A stretch of DNA of 64,000 bases from Granulosicoccus sp047634635 (GCA_047634635.1 JBLIIE010000007.1:1-64000), one strand, 5' to 3'; positions 35,575-45,528 are shown, numbered from the stretch's first letter. Notes: a model not told the origin generated them from the sequence alone. A program made the numbers and translations.

Positions 35575-36498
35575 TTAGTAGGTACGTTCGACGATGTAGT
35601 TTGAGAGCATTCTGAGCTCATCAAATTGGGGGCCTAGATCTTCGATAGCCACCAACGCAGCGTTGTGCATATGTCGAGCATGCTCCCGGGCGCCTGCCAG
35701 ACCCAATAAAGCAGGGTAGGTGGGTTTGTTCAAGGCTATATCTGCGCCCTGTGTTTTACCTAGGGTTTCAGTGTCACTGGTAACGTCAAGTATGTCATCC
35801 ACAATTTGAAAGCACAGTCCTACAGCCCCCGCGTAGTCATCGAGAGAGCAAAGCAATGCCTTATCTGGTTTTTCCATGAGCATTGCTGGAAGCAGCACAC
35901 TGGCTTTTATCAGGGCTCCAGTCTTGTGGTTGTGCATGTTTTCCAATTCTTCAATGGTCAGCATTCTACCAACGGCTTCAAGGTCAATGGCTTGGCCAGC
36001 GGCCATTCCGTCGGCTCCACTGGCATTGCCTAGTATTTTAACCATTAGAAGTTTAGCCGAATCAGAGACGTCAGTATCCGGATTGACTGCCAGTACGGTG
36101 AACGCCAGGGCCTGTAAGGCATCCCCTGCCAAAATGGCGGTGGCTTCATCGAATGCTTTGTGGCAAGTGGGTTTGCCTCGCCTTAGGTCGTCGTCGTCCA
36201 TCGCTGGTAAATCATCGTGCACCAGTGAATAGGCGTGCATCATTTCCAACGCACAAGCTGGCACATCGACGCGTTCCAAAGGGATACCAAGCGCCACGCC
36301 GGTAGCGTAAGCCAATATCGGGCGGACTCGCTTGCCACCATTAGTAACTGCGTAGCGCATAGCTGCTGGAAGCTGTGTGGTACTTCCACTCACCGAAGGC
36401 AAGTGCCTTAGTAAAGCCGTGTCTACGCGTTCCTGATAATTCTTGAGGCGCAGGGTAAACGATTGGTTTCCAGTGCTGCTTGCTGTTTTAACTGACAT
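35575..36498 (-). CDS. ispA: Farnesyl diphosphate synthase (polyprenyl synthetase)
   Basis: IspA extends dimethylallyl diphosphate with isopentenyl units to farnesyl diphosphate. The first aspartate-rich motif is LVHDDLPAMDDDDLRRGKPT (two-residue insertion between the aspartates, typical of bacterial short-chain enzymes) and the second is FQIVDDILDVTSD. GGKRVRPIL and the AILAGDALQALAF segment are also present. 307 residues is usual. It follows xseB by four bases. Confidence 0.95.
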   Translation of the reverse strand: MSVKTASSTGNQSFTLRLKNYQERVDTALLRHLPSVSGSTTQLPAAMRYAVTNGGKRVRPILAYATGVALGIPLERVDVPACALEMMHAYSLVHDDLPAMDDDDLRRGKPTCHKAFDEATAILAGDALQALAFTVLAVNPDTDVSDSAKLLMVKILGNASGADGMAAGQAIDLEAVGRMLTIEELENMHNHKTGALIKASVLLPAMLMEKPDKALLCSLDDYAGAVGLCFQIVDDILDVTSDTETLGKTQGADIALNKPTYPALLGLAGAREHARHMHNAALVAIEDLGPQFDELRMLSNYIVERTY

Positions 36499-36502
36499 TG
36501 TC

Positions 36503-36763
36503 TCAGACAGATTCTGACGGCTCGAAATCAGCGAGCCCCTCTTCGCCCGCAGGGGCGTCGTCCAGAAGAATTCTAACTTTCTGTTCGGCCTCAGTCAGGC
36601 TTTGCTGACAGAAACGCGACAAACTGACACCCCGTTCGAATTGTTCCAGCGAAGCCTCTAAAGACTGTTCGCCGCTCTCGAGCGCTGTTACGATAGTTTC
36701 AAGCTCACTCAAAGCATCTTCGAATTTGGTGGACTTTGGGATTTTGCGTGTTTTTAGAGACAC
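36503..36763 (-). CDS. xseB: Exodeoxyribonuclease VII small subunit
   Basis: An 86-residue coiled helical protein with the XseB signature FEDALSELETIVTALESGEQ and SLEASLEQFERGVSLSRFCQ. Several XseB chains assemble with one XseA to form the ssDNA exonuclease. xseA is not in this window. It is four bases upstream of ispA; xseB-ispA-dxs is a conserved order. Confidence 0.94.
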   Translation of the reverse strand: MSLKTRKIPKSTKFEDALSELETIVTALESGEQSLEASLEQFERGVSLSRFCQQSLTEAEQKVRILLDDAPAGEEGLADFEPSESV

Positions 36764-36827
36764 GGGTATTTGCTCGGGCGATAAATTGCAGACAATGCAA
36801 AGTGTACTGTATTGACGGACTTTTCGA

Positions 36828-38207
36828 TCAGTCCAATAGGTCCAAGGCCTCAGCTAATCGATGAATTCCATGAACATTAAGGCCTTTGATCGGTTTTTTA
36901 GGCAAGTTTCCGTGTGGGACAATCGCCTCTTTGAAGCCGTGCTTGACGGATTCTTGCAAACGCTCTTCGCCATTGGCAACAGGTCTGACCTCTCCAGCGA
37001 GACCGATTTCTCCGAATACGACTAAATCACTGGGAAGAGGACGATTGCGAAATGATGACAGTGCTGCCAGTAACATGGGCAAATCTGCTGCCGTTTCTGA
37101 AATCCGTATACCACCCACTACGTTCACATACACGTCCTGGTCGAACATGGCGATGCCGGCATGCCGGTGCATGACTGCCAGCAACATCGATAATCTATTC
37201 TGTTCGAGGCCCAGTGAGACTCGTCTCGGGCTGCCGGTATGGCTGGTGTCCACGAGGGCCTGAGCTTCAACCAGCATGGGTCGCGTTCCCTCTCGTGTGA
37301 CCATTATGACACTGCCACTTACAGGTTCCGGATGGCGAGAAAGGAAGATAGCAGACGGATTCTTAACGGGTTTTAAACCTGATTCGTCCATGGCAAACAC
37401 ACCCAGCTCATTGACAGCTCCAAATCGGTTTTTTACCGCTCGAATGACTCGATAACGGCTACCGGTATCGCCTTCAAAATAAAGCACGGTATCTACCATG
37501 TGTTCAAGCACTCTGGGTCCAGCCAGTGCCCCTTCCTTTGTTACGTGCCCGACGAGAAAAATGGACGTGCCAGTTTGTTTTGCAAACCGGACCAGTCTTG
37601 CCGCGCTTTCGCGCACCTGAGCCACGGCGCCAGGTGCTGAGCTGAGCAATTCGGTGTACATGGTCTGAATCGAATCGACCACCATGACATCGGGTTTTTC
37701 ATGACTTGCGTGGGCCAGAATTGCTTCAACCTGGGTTTCCGCTAAGAGCCGTAAATTCTCTTCAGGTAATTTTAGCCGTCTGGCTCTGAGTGTGACCTGC
37801 TGTAGCGATTCCTCACCGGTAATATAGAGGACGCGACCAGTCTGGCTCAGGTGGGCCATGCTTTGAATGAGCAGTGTCGACTTGCCAATTCCCGGGTCTC
37901 CCCCGAGTAAGGTCACAGAACCTGAGACAAGTCCACCTCCCAAGACACGGTCCAATTCGGACAGTCCTGTCCCCAGTCGTGCCATGGCCGTAAGCTGGAC
38001 ATCGGAGGCGTTGGTAATTCCGCTACCACCAGCGTATCCACCGTAACGGGCATTGGTTGCGGCCGCAGAGGCTGTATTGCCTGTCGAAGCCGGGGCGATG
38101 GACTCCTCAAGCGTGTTCCACTCGCTACAGTCAGCGCATTGTCCTGCCCATTTGCTGGAGACAGCGCCACAGGCGGTGCACTGATATTGTTGTTTAACTT
38201 TTGACAT
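36828..38207 (-). CDS. radA: DNA repair protein RadA
   Basis: RadA/Sms is a RecA-related branch-migration helicase in recombination. The 459 residues start with a zinc finger CTACGAVSSKWAGQCADC. The Walker A is GGDPGIGKSTLL, the conserved KNRFG is in RAVKNRFGAVNELG, and the C-terminal Lon-protease-like domain begins near residue 270 (VNVVGGIRISETAADLPMLL). The CorB-like gene lies 36 bases upstream on the same strand, so they may be cotranscribed. Confidence 0.96.
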   Translation of the reverse strand: MSKVKQQYQCTACGAVSSKWAGQCADCSEWNTLEESIAPASTGNTASAAATNARYGGYAGGSGITNASDVQLTAMARLGTGLSELDRVLGGGLVSGSVTLLGGDPGIGKSTLLIQSMAHLSQTGRVLYITGEESLQQVTLRARRLKLPEENLRLLAETQVEAILAHASHEKPDVMVVDSIQTMYTELLSSAPGAVAQVRESAARLVRFAKQTGTSIFLVGHVTKEGALAGPRVLEHMVDTVLYFEGDTGSRYRVIRAVKNRFGAVNELGVFAMDESGLKPVKNPSAIFLSRHPEPVSGSVIMVTREGTRPMLVEAQALVDTSHTGSPRRVSLGLEQNRLSMLLAVMHRHAGIAMFDQDVYVNVVGGIRISETAADLPMLLAALSSFRNRPLPSDLVVFGEIGLAGEVRPVANGEERLQESVKHGFKEAIVPHGNLPKKPIKGLNVHGIHRLAEALDLLD

Positions 38208-38243
38208 GGCTGAATTCTGCCATGAATGAAGAGTGAGAAACTG

Positions 38244-39551
38244 CTAGTTGTTTGCCACTACTTTGTGCCCACTAGTTTCATCATCAGCACCTTCAACAGG
38301 CGCGGGTTCAATTCTGACCGTCTGCACCATATTATCTTCCACCGTCAGGACCGTCATGGGGTGGCCATTGAAAGTGAAGGCTGCACCTTGTGGTGGGAAA
38401 TTTTCAAAATGTTCAACCACGATGCCGTTGAGTGTTTTGGGCCCTTCCGAGGGTAGGGCCCAGTTCAGCGACTTGTTCAGATTCCGCACCTGCGTGGTAC
38501 CGTCAACAATATAACTACCATCGGGCTGTGGCCGAATTTCGGCAGATGCGATTTGCGGGTCTGTATTGAATTCACCGACAATCTCTTCAAGAATGTCCTC
38601 TAGCGTCAACATGCCCTGGATATCACCGTATTCGTCAACGACAAGTCCCACGCGCCGATTCTGGCGTTGAAAGTTTAGCAATTGCACCGTTAGCGTGGTT
38701 CCCTCAGGGATGAAATAGGCATCTCTGACGGCGGTTTCCAGACCCTCACGAGTCATTTTTCCTGAGCGCAAGGCGTCAAGCATTTCTCGTAGGTAAATGA
38801 ACCCGACCACATTGTCAACGTTCTCCCTGAATACCAATAGGCGACTGTGTGGACTACTGCTAACGCCGTGTAGGACGTCTTTCCAAGGGTCTTCAAGGTC
38901 GATGCCGACTATTTCGTTTCGCGGGACCATGATGTCGTTAACAGAGACAGTGCCAAGATCGAGAATGTTGAGCAACATATCTCTGTGTCTTTGAGGAATC
39001 ATACCGGCAGTTTCGTTTAGAACCGTGCGCAGCTCCTCGCTAGAGAGGTGTTCTGCATCGCTAGAGATCGCTTCCGCATTCAGAAGCTTCAGTAATTTCG
39101 AGCTAATCCAGTTAATGACAACAACCAGCGGGTACGTGACCACCATTAGTGGTTGGTAGACCGCAGACGCTATGGACGCGAATTGTTCTGAGCGTCGGGT
39201 TGCAAACGTTTTGGGTGTTACTTCTGCAAAAACGAGAATAACCAGCGTGAGTAAACCTGTGGCCACGGCAATGCCAGCTTCCCCCATAAGACGCAAAGCG
39301 ATGACGGTCGCAATGGCGGAGGCCAGTATGTTGACGAAGTTATTGCCAAGTAATATCAGACTAATGAGTCTGTCAGGATTTTCAAGCAGGCGGGCTGTGC
39401 GCAGCGCTGCTTTATCGCCATTGTTAGCCTTGTGCCGCAGGCGATAACGGTTTAAAGACATCAAGGCTGTCTCGGACCCTGAGAAAAATCCGGAGATCAT
39501 TACCAACACTACGAGTATCGCTACTAGTGCGCTGATGGGGATGCTGTTCAA
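38244..39551 (-). CDS. CorB/YfjD-like CNNM family protein (DUF21, CBS, CorC_HlyC)
   Basis: A 435-residue protein: an N-terminal DUF21 membrane region with helices around residues 5-140 (SGFFSGSETALMSLNRYR), two CBS domains at about 200-320 (DIMVPRNEIVGIDLE, LVVDEYGDIQGMLTLEDILE) and a C-terminal CorC_HlyC domain ending near residue 420. This is the layout of YfjD/CorB, linked to Mg2+ homeostasis. It is 118 bases downstream of ypjD, matching the E. coli ffh-ypjD-yfjD neighbourhood. Confidence 0.9.
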   Translation of the reverse strand: MNSIPISALVAILVVLVMISGFFSGSETALMSLNRYRLRHKANNGDKAALRTARLLENPDRLISLILLGNNFVNILASAIATVIALRLMGEAGIAVATGLLTLVILVFAEVTPKTFATRRSEQFASIASAVYQPLMVVTYPLVVVINWISSKLLKLLNAEAISSDAEHLSSEELRTVLNETAGMIPQRHRDMLLNILDLGTVSVNDIMVPRNEIVGIDLEDPWKDVLHGVSSSPHSRLLVFRENVDNVVGFIYLREMLDALRSGKMTREGLETAVRDAYFIPEGTTLTVQLLNFQRQNRRVGLVVDEYGDIQGMLTLEDILEEIVGEFNTDPQIASAEIRPQPDGSYIVDGTTQVRNLNKSLNWALPSEGPKTLNGIVVEHFENFPPQGAAFTFNGHPMTVLTVEDNMVQTVRIEPAPVEGADDETSGHKVVANN

Positions 39552-39669
39552 GAAACAATCGGCCTTCTATCTACTGTTGAGACTTGCACTATAGCAACGA
39601 GCGCGCCGGTTTGAGTAACCTAAATACAGACTTCGCCTGCGAATTCGATTTTTGAGGGTGCCTAACGGG

Positions 39670-40521
39670 CTATTTCAGGATAATTTCCAACACGGTTTTA
39701 CTGCCAAAATAAGCTAGAACCAGCAGGGCAAAGCCTGCCAACGTCCACTGCACGGCCTTCTTGCCACGCCAACCAAACTGCCAACGACCGAACAGGAGTA
39801 CGGCGAATATTGCCCAGCCGAGGCAGGACAAGACTGTTTTGTGGACCAAAAATTGAGCAAACATGTCTTCGAGATAGAAAAAACCACTGAAAAGGCTTAG
39901 AGATAGCAGGACGAACCCAGCAGTAAGTAATGTGAACAAGAGTCCTTCTGTTCGATCAAGGGCGGGTAAGGCGCGGATAAACCCTCCCGGCTTGTGTTTC
40001 GATAAGTAGTGACGCTGAATAGCGACCAGGACGGCTTGTACGGCTGCCAGGGCCAGCACCGCGTAGGCAACGAGCGAGAGAAAAACATGGATTTGAATCG
40101 CACCGCCTACTATCTGAGAATTACCTGTTGCTGCGTGACTGAACAAAATGGATAGAGCTGCTATTGGATAAACCGCAATACCCAGGTAATAAGCAGGTTG
40201 CTTTAAGCACAACAGAATATGCAGGAAAACCACGGTCAGTGAGGTGGCGGCAAGCGCTGTAAACAGTGGAAGTGACAGAGTTTCTGGAAAGCCAGTTTGA
40301 TCAGCTACTACCCAGGCATGAATCAGAAACGCTATGAAAGCGAGGACAAGTGCTATTTTGCGCCGGGTAGAGAATATACCGTCGATATTAGGATTGTGAG
40401 AGCTCCGCGAATTGCCTACTTGCTCCCCGCCCGTCGCTGGCGTGCCGCTCACCGAGCGAAACAACAGAACGCTTGTGGAGGTATATAACGCCGCTGCTAG
40501 GAGAGAGAGAATAAAGTTCAC
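39670..40521 (-). CDS. ypjD: YpjD-like CcsA family inner-membrane protein
   Basis: A polytopic membrane protein of the cytochrome c assembly (CcsA) fold, about 283 residues with eight helices. AIQIHVFLSLVAYAVLALAA and LEDMFAQFLVHKTVLSCLGW carry the conserved histidines of the family. GTG 40521 is preferred because it gives the usual short N-terminus; a TTG at 40548 is the other choice, and neither has a strong ribosome-binding site. The function of YpjD is not firmly known. It normally faces ffh directly, but here two genes intervene. Confidence 0.82.
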   Translation of the reverse strand: MNFILSLLAAALYTSTSVLLFRSVSGTPATGGEQVGNSRSSHNPNIDGIFSTRRKIALVLAFIAFLIHAWVVADQTGFPETLSLPLFTALAATSLTVVFLHILLCLKQPAYYLGIAVYPIAALSILFSHAATGNSQIVGGAIQIHVFLSLVAYAVLALAAVQAVLVAIQRHYLSKHKPGGFIRALPALDRTEGLLFTLLTAGFVLLSLSLFSGFFYLEDMFAQFLVHKTVLSCLGWAIFAVLLFGRWQFGWRGKKAVQWTLAGFALLVLAYFGSKTVLEIILK

Positions 40522-40690
40522 AATGACTGACTCAAAGGCCTTTGACAATAGGAAAAGTGGATGTCGGGTGCTAGCAGTTTAGAATAGCACGCGCTCACGA
40601 CTCAATATGGGTCATATCTGTGAGTGGTAGTAGCCTAAGTAAGGCTATGCTCTGCACTCAAGAATGACTCGCTGTAATGGACCGTTATTG

Positions 40691-41407
40691 ATGGATCGAG
40701 AGAAGTTACTGAGTCGCATTCGTAAACTTTATGCGATGAGTCGTGAAAACGAGTCCAGTCCGCATGAAGCAGAAATTGCCATGCGGCGTTGTCAATCCTT
40801 GATGACACGTTTTGGAATTACCGAAGCGGATTTGGAGACTAGTGAATTCGGATCTAGTAAAATTAGCAAGGCCTTTCGCGCTGTGCCCAACTACGTGAGC
40901 GTTATGGGCTCGGCTGTTGCCTTGCTACACGATTGTATTTGTGTCAAAAGCGACACCATCGAATTTCGTGGCTTCAGCATCGATGCTGAAGTCGCAACGC
41001 TAACCTATGAGTATCTGACCGATATTATGGAGGGATCCCTGAAGCTGCGCAAACAGCAAGGCAGTGTGTCTCCGGGAAGATCAGCAAGCTTTGATTACCG
41101 GGTTGGCTTCGCGTTGGCTGTGTTGACACGAGCTCGTCTTATTGACTCAGAAAGAAAATTGTCCGAAGAACGATTGCGCAGCGAACAAAGTGGTGATGGT
41201 TCAGATAATTTGACTGGCAACACTCAAAGCTTGATGATTCTCAAGCGCGGAGTCGTGCGCCAATCATGCATGGATGGTGTTTTGCCGGGCAAGGTGAAAC
41301 GGGTGCGGTACAGGAGCGGTGAAGCCCACACGGCAGGCACTTGCGATGGAGCGAAAGTGTCACTGGACAAGCAGGTGTCAGGAATCACCCGCAAAGCTGT
41401 TTGCTGA
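40691..41407 (+). CDS. DUF2786 domain-containing protein
   Basis: A protein of about 238 residues from ATG 40691; an ATG 27 bases upstream is possible. The N-terminal DUF2786 domain is clear: LLSRIRKLYAMSRENESSPHEAEIAMRRCQSLMTRFGI (quoted in part: LSRIRKLYAM and HEAEIAMRRCQSLM). A middle region follows (YVSVMGSAVALLHDCICVKS, FSIDAEVATLTYEYL) like the domain often attached to DUF2786. The C-terminus is basic. Function is unknown; phage and plasmid genomes also carry relatives. It interrupts the usual ypjD-ffh spacing. Confidence 0.72.
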   Translation: MDREKLLSRIRKLYAMSRENESSPHEAEIAMRRCQSLMTRFGITEADLETSEFGSSKISKAFRAVPNYVSVMGSAVALLHDCICVKSDTIEFRGFSIDAEVATLTYEYLTDIMEGSLKLRKQQGSVSPGRSASFDYRVGFALAVLTRARLIDSERKLSEERLRSEQSGDGSDNLTGNTQSLMILKRGVVRQSCMDGVLPGKVKRVRYRSGEAHTAGTCDGAKVSLDKQVSGITRKAVC

Positions 41408-41466
41408 AGACCACTTACCCGTTTAATCACCTGCTCGTCTGTGGTGTTTTTCTGTTGTGGAACCGC

Positions 41467-43986
41467 CTAAGGGTATATCGTCATTACCAGTGTCTCAGGT
41501 GCTAGGCAGATTTCGTCGTTACACGCTTGAACTTGCAAGTTCACAACGGTTGAGTTGGCTTCTTTGTGCCCTGGCCATTTGGCTTGAAGTTCGAATTCGT
41601 TTTCGTACAACGACAACTCTGCGCGCTGAAAGCCTAATGTCCGGAGCCGAGCTTGCGGAAAATTGATGTTTTCGAGGGAACGTCCTGCTGTATTCGTAAG
41701 TTCTGTTGGTATCAGATAATCTTGTAAGGGTGCATTAGAATTAACATGCCAGCCGTCAGCCAGAGTGACTGTGACAACGAGTTTGTCATCGTGTTTGGCG
41801 GCCTCTGCACGGACGACTCCGCGGCCGCCATACTGCAAATCACCGGCTTCGCCTGCCAGATGTTCATTGACGCCCGTGAGCAGGTAGAAAAACCCGGAAG
41901 GCTGTTGTGTCAATCTGCTGGACAGCGCCGCGATCAACCGATTGGCGCGAGCCTCAAAGTCGGGGTTTCCTGTACGTTTGAATAATTGCGACAGGACGCG
42001 CAAGGCTACCGAATTGCCCGACGGTATGGAATTGTCAAAGAGCTCCTTTGGTCGAGTGCTGAGGATTGTCCCTGCGACAACATGTGCACCCATGAAATAG
42101 GCACCATTTTTTTCGTCCCAGAAACGCTCGTTCATGATGTCAGTCAGAGCAACAGCACGCGCAAGCCAGATTCGTGCACTGGTTGAATCGTAGAGTGCAA
42201 GGTAGGCTTCGGCGACATACGCATAGTCCGCCTGAGTACCGTCGATGGAGGTTTGTTGGTTGAAGTAGATGCGTTGCAATGAACCATCGTCTTTACGCAA
42301 TGTTTCCCACAGCGCATTGGCAGCAGTTACGGCGGCGTTTAGATAATGCGGACTGTTTAATCGTTCAGAAGCTTTGGCAAAGGCGCTGATCATCATGCCG
42401 TTCCAGCTGCTGATCACTTTCTCATCGCGTAATGGGTGCTCTCGTTGCTCCCTTGCTGTGCGCATTGTTGTCGTCCATTGGTTGAGCTTTGCAGTTAATT
42501 CTGCAGGTTCCAATCCGAATTGACTTGCCAGCGCTTCTGGCGTCTGCTGTAGATGCAAAATGGTGGTTCCTTCAAAATTACCCTCGCCCGTAACATTCCA
42601 TACTTGTTTCGCAAGCTGGGCATCCTCTTCGCCCAACACCTCGTCGAGTTGTTCCGGTGTCCATATAAAAAAACGGCCTTCTTCTCCTTCCGAGTCTGCG
42701 TCAGTGGCCGAATAGAACATGCCGTTGGGCGCGCGCATTTCTCGAAGCACATAGTCCAGAATACGCTTTGCAGTTCGTTTGTGATCTGGATTGCCAGTGA
42801 GCTGATAAGCTTGTGCGTAGTTGCGGGCAAGCGCTGCCTGGTTGTATAGCATCTTTTCAAAATGGGGAACTCTCCAGAGGGAATCGACTGCATACCGATG
42901 AAAGCCTCCTCCGACATGGTCGTGAATACCACCAGCTGCCATCTGAACGAGTGTGGTGTCGGCCATTTTCAGTGAAGAGTATGCGTCCTCTTGCTGGTCA
43001 GGCAGGCTGCGCATTGCGTGATCTAGCAGAAAGTACAGGGTGGATTCTCGAGGAAATTTTGGAGCCCCTCCAAAACCGCCTTTCTCAGCATCAAAGCTAT
43101 CCTGGGCGTTTCGGAAGGCGCGTGCAACTTCGCGTAAGCCGACGTTAATCGCTGCGGAACTCGTGTCGTTTTGATGGCTGACCGCCTCGGCCACCTCGGC
43201 TGCGTGTGCCAGTAATGCTTCAGGCTCATCTTTCCAGAGTGTATTAATGCGTTGAAGGATCTGTGTGAATTGATCGGGTGGGAAATACGTGGCCCCGTAG
43301 AAGGACCGGCCGGTCGTATCGAGGAAACTGGACATGGGCCAGCCACCGCTACCATAGATCATCATGACAGCCGACATGTACAAGGCGTCGACATCGGGCA
43401 ATTGCTCACGATCCACTTTGATGGAAATGAAATGCTCATTCATTAACCCGGCGATGTCCTCGTTTTCGAAACTTTCCCTCTCCATGACATGGCACCAGTG
43501 GCAGGTAGCGTAGCCAATGGAGAGAAATACGGGTTTGTCAGCTTTTACGGCGGCAGCAAAAGCCTTTTCGCCCCAGGGATACCAATTCACCGGGTTGTGG
43601 GCGTGCTGACGGAGGTAGGGGGAGGCTTCCTGAATCAAACGGTTGATGTATTTTGGGTCACCATTTTCGAGGAAATGCTCGGTACGTGGCTTATAGTCAT
43701 CCCCCAGTTTCTGGTAAGCATCTGTCAACACTATCGACAACTGGTTGTCGATATCCATGGCCACAACGGATGTTTGTGTTTCGGTGTCTGTGGCGTGTGT
43801 TGCAGCGTCTGATGAGATACTGAATGCTAAAAAGATCCAGAGCAGGGTCGTTGCCGAGCAAAGTACCAAATTTTTTTGTTTTTTTGCGATACAAGGTTTA
43901 AAAAACGAAACGCGCAGCGTGGAGCCATTCATAGTGGAGGGTTGGAAGGTCCGGTGAGTTCGGTGTTGACTCAGATTGTTGGTCAT
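41467..43986 (-). CDS. Exported DUF255 (YyaL/SSP411) thioredoxin-like protein with C-terminal DsbD-alpha-like domain
   Basis: An 839-residue protein with a hydrophobic signal or anchor at about residues 38-60 (LVLCSATTLLWIFLAFSISS). The N-terminal thioredoxin-like DUF255 domain has NRLIQEASPYLRQHAHNPVN, YPWGEKAFAAA and the motif C162-HW-C165-H. An (alpha/alpha)6-barrel-like region follows (KMLYNQAALARNYAQAY). The last ~100 residues resemble DsbD-alpha, ending QACNDEICLAPE (C822, C827). Most DUF255 proteins are cytosolic and lack this tail, so this form probably works in periplasmic thiol exchange (inference). AAGAG six bases before the ATG supports the start. Confidence 0.78.
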   Translation of the reverse strand: MTNNLSQHRTHRTFQPSTMNGSTLRVSFFKPCIAKKQKNLVLCSATTLLWIFLAFSISSDAATHATDTETQTSVVAMDIDNQLSIVLTDAYQKLGDDYKPRTEHFLENGDPKYINRLIQEASPYLRQHAHNPVNWYPWGEKAFAAAVKADKPVFLSIGYATCHWCHVMERESFENEDIAGLMNEHFISIKVDREQLPDVDALYMSAVMMIYGSGGWPMSSFLDTTGRSFYGATYFPPDQFTQILQRINTLWKDEPEALLAHAAEVAEAVSHQNDTSSAAINVGLREVARAFRNAQDSFDAEKGGFGGAPKFPRESTLYFLLDHAMRSLPDQQEDAYSSLKMADTTLVQMAAGGIHDHVGGGFHRYAVDSLWRVPHFEKMLYNQAALARNYAQAYQLTGNPDHKRTAKRILDYVLREMRAPNGMFYSATDADSEGEEGRFFIWTPEQLDEVLGEEDAQLAKQVWNVTGEGNFEGTTILHLQQTPEALASQFGLEPAELTAKLNQWTTTMRTAREQREHPLRDEKVISSWNGMMISAFAKASERLNSPHYLNAAVTAANALWETLRKDDGSLQRIYFNQQTSIDGTQADYAYVAEAYLALYDSTSARIWLARAVALTDIMNERFWDEKNGAYFMGAHVVAGTILSTRPKELFDNSIPSGNSVALRVLSQLFKRTGNPDFEARANRLIAALSSRLTQQPSGFFYLLTGVNEHLAGEAGDLQYGGRGVVRAEAAKHDDKLVVTVTLADGWHVNSNAPLQDYLIPTELTNTAGRSLENINFPQARLRTLGFQRAELSLYENEFELQAKWPGHKEANSTVVNLQVQACNDEICLAPETLVMTIYP

Positions 43987-44148
43987 AGTTCACTCTTAAA
44001 ACCGGCAAGAGAAATTATGGCGTAGGTGCGATACCGGACTCAGCCCAGACCCAGTACGGTTCCGCACCTGCATCCGGTCCCGTATACTGTGGCCATAAGC
44101 TAATTAGGCTGGCTTCTAGCTGGCATTAACACAAGGCATAGGTAGCGT

Positions 44149-45528
44149 ATGTTCGATAATTTAAGTGAACGCTTAGGTCGCACGATCAAAAATCTTCGCG
44201 GCCAAGGACGCCTCAGCGAAGATAACGTCAAGGACACCCTGCGCGAAGTGCGCATGGCGCTGCTAGAAGCCGATGTTGCATTGCCAGTCGTCAAGCAACT
44301 GGTGGACTCGGTTCGCGATAAGGCGATGGGCCAGGAAGTCATTGGTAGCCTATCTCCGGGTCAGGCGTTCATTAAGGTTGTTAATGATGAGCTGGTCTCA
44401 ATCATGGGGGACAATGCCGAGCCTCTGAATCTAGCCACTCAGCCGCCCGCGGTCATTCTCATGGCGGGCCTCCAAGGGGCCGGTAAGACGACAACTGTGG
44501 CGAAGCTTGCCCGATTTCTAAAGGAGCGCGACAAAAAAAAGGTTATGGTCGTCAGTTGTGACGTTTATCGTCCTGCTGCCATTAAACAACTCGAAACACT
44601 GGCTGAAAGCGTAGGCGCCATTTTCTTTGAAAGTTCTATCGACCAGTCACCGGTAGCTATTGCAAAAGCTGCCTTGGACGCTGCACGTAAGCAGCTCGTT
44701 GATGTACTGCTGGTAGATACCGCTGGTCGCCTTGCCATCGATGAAGAAATGATGGCGGAGATACAACAACTGCATAAAGCCATTAATCCTGTTGAAACAC
44801 TGTTCGTTGTCGACAGCATGACTGGCCAGGATGCAGCCAATACCGCCAAGGCATTTGGCGAAGCACTTCCGCTTACGGGCGTCGTTCTGACTAAGACTGA
44901 TGGTGATGCACGGGGTGGTGCAGCGTTGTCGGTTCGTGTCATTACGGGCAAGCCGATCAAGTTCATAGGTGCTGGTGAAAAAACTGATGCACTGGAAACC
45001 TTCCACCCTGACCGGATCGCTTCGCGAATTCTAGGCATGGGAGACGTGGTCAGTCTGGTTGAAGAAGTAACAGCCAAAGTTGATCACGAGAAGGCCGAAA
45101 AATTTGCCAATAAAATGAAGAAAGGCAAAAACTTCGACCTTAATGATTTGAAAGAACAGCTCGAGCAAATGGCCGATATGGGGGGCATGGCCTCGCTAAT
45201 GGATAAAATGCCGGGCATGGCCAACGTTCCTGATGCTGTTAAAAACAAGATGGATGACAAGCAGTTTGTGCACATGATTGCGCTGGTTAATTCCATGACG
45301 CCACAAGAGCGAAAATATCCTGCGATCCTGAAAGGTTCCAGAAAAAAACGCATTGCCTCAGGTGCAGGACTGCAAGTGCAAGATCTTAATCGCCTGTTAA
45401 AACAGCATCAACAAATGGCGCGTACGATGAAAAAAATGAGTAAGGGTGGCATGGCGAAAATGATGCGTGCCATGAAAGGTCAGATGCCACCCGGTATGGG
45501 CGGCATGGGTGGAATGGGAATGAAGTAA
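44149..45528 (+). CDS. ffh: Signal recognition particle protein Ffh
   Basis: Ffh binds 4.5S RNA and signal sequences and delivers nascent membrane proteins to FtsY. The NG domain has GLQGAGKTTTVAKLA (G1), VDTAGRLAIDEEMM (G3), TKTDGDARGGAALS (G4) and the GAGEKTDALETFHPDRIASR closing loop. The M domain is methionine-rich and the extreme C-terminus is a Gly/Met run (PPGMGGMGGMGMK). 459 residues is usual. rpsP, which commonly follows, is not present downstream. Confidence 0.97.
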   Translation: MFDNLSERLGRTIKNLRGQGRLSEDNVKDTLREVRMALLEADVALPVVKQLVDSVRDKAMGQEVIGSLSPGQAFIKVVNDELVSIMGDNAEPLNLATQPPAVILMAGLQGAGKTTTVAKLARFLKERDKKKVMVVSCDVYRPAAIKQLETLAESVGAIFFESSIDQSPVAIAKAALDAARKQLVDVLLVDTAGRLAIDEEMMAEIQQLHKAINPVETLFVVDSMTGQDAANTAKAFGEALPLTGVVLTKTDGDARGGAALSVRVITGKPIKFIGAGEKTDALETFHPDRIASRILGMGDVVSLVEEVTAKVDHEKAEKFANKMKKGKNFDLNDLKEQLEQMADMGGMASLMDKMPGMANVPDAVKNKMDDKQFVHMIALVNSMTPQERKYPAILKGSRKKRIASGAGLQVQDLNRLLKQHQQMARTMKKMSKGGMAKMMRAMKGQMPPGMGGMGGMGMK

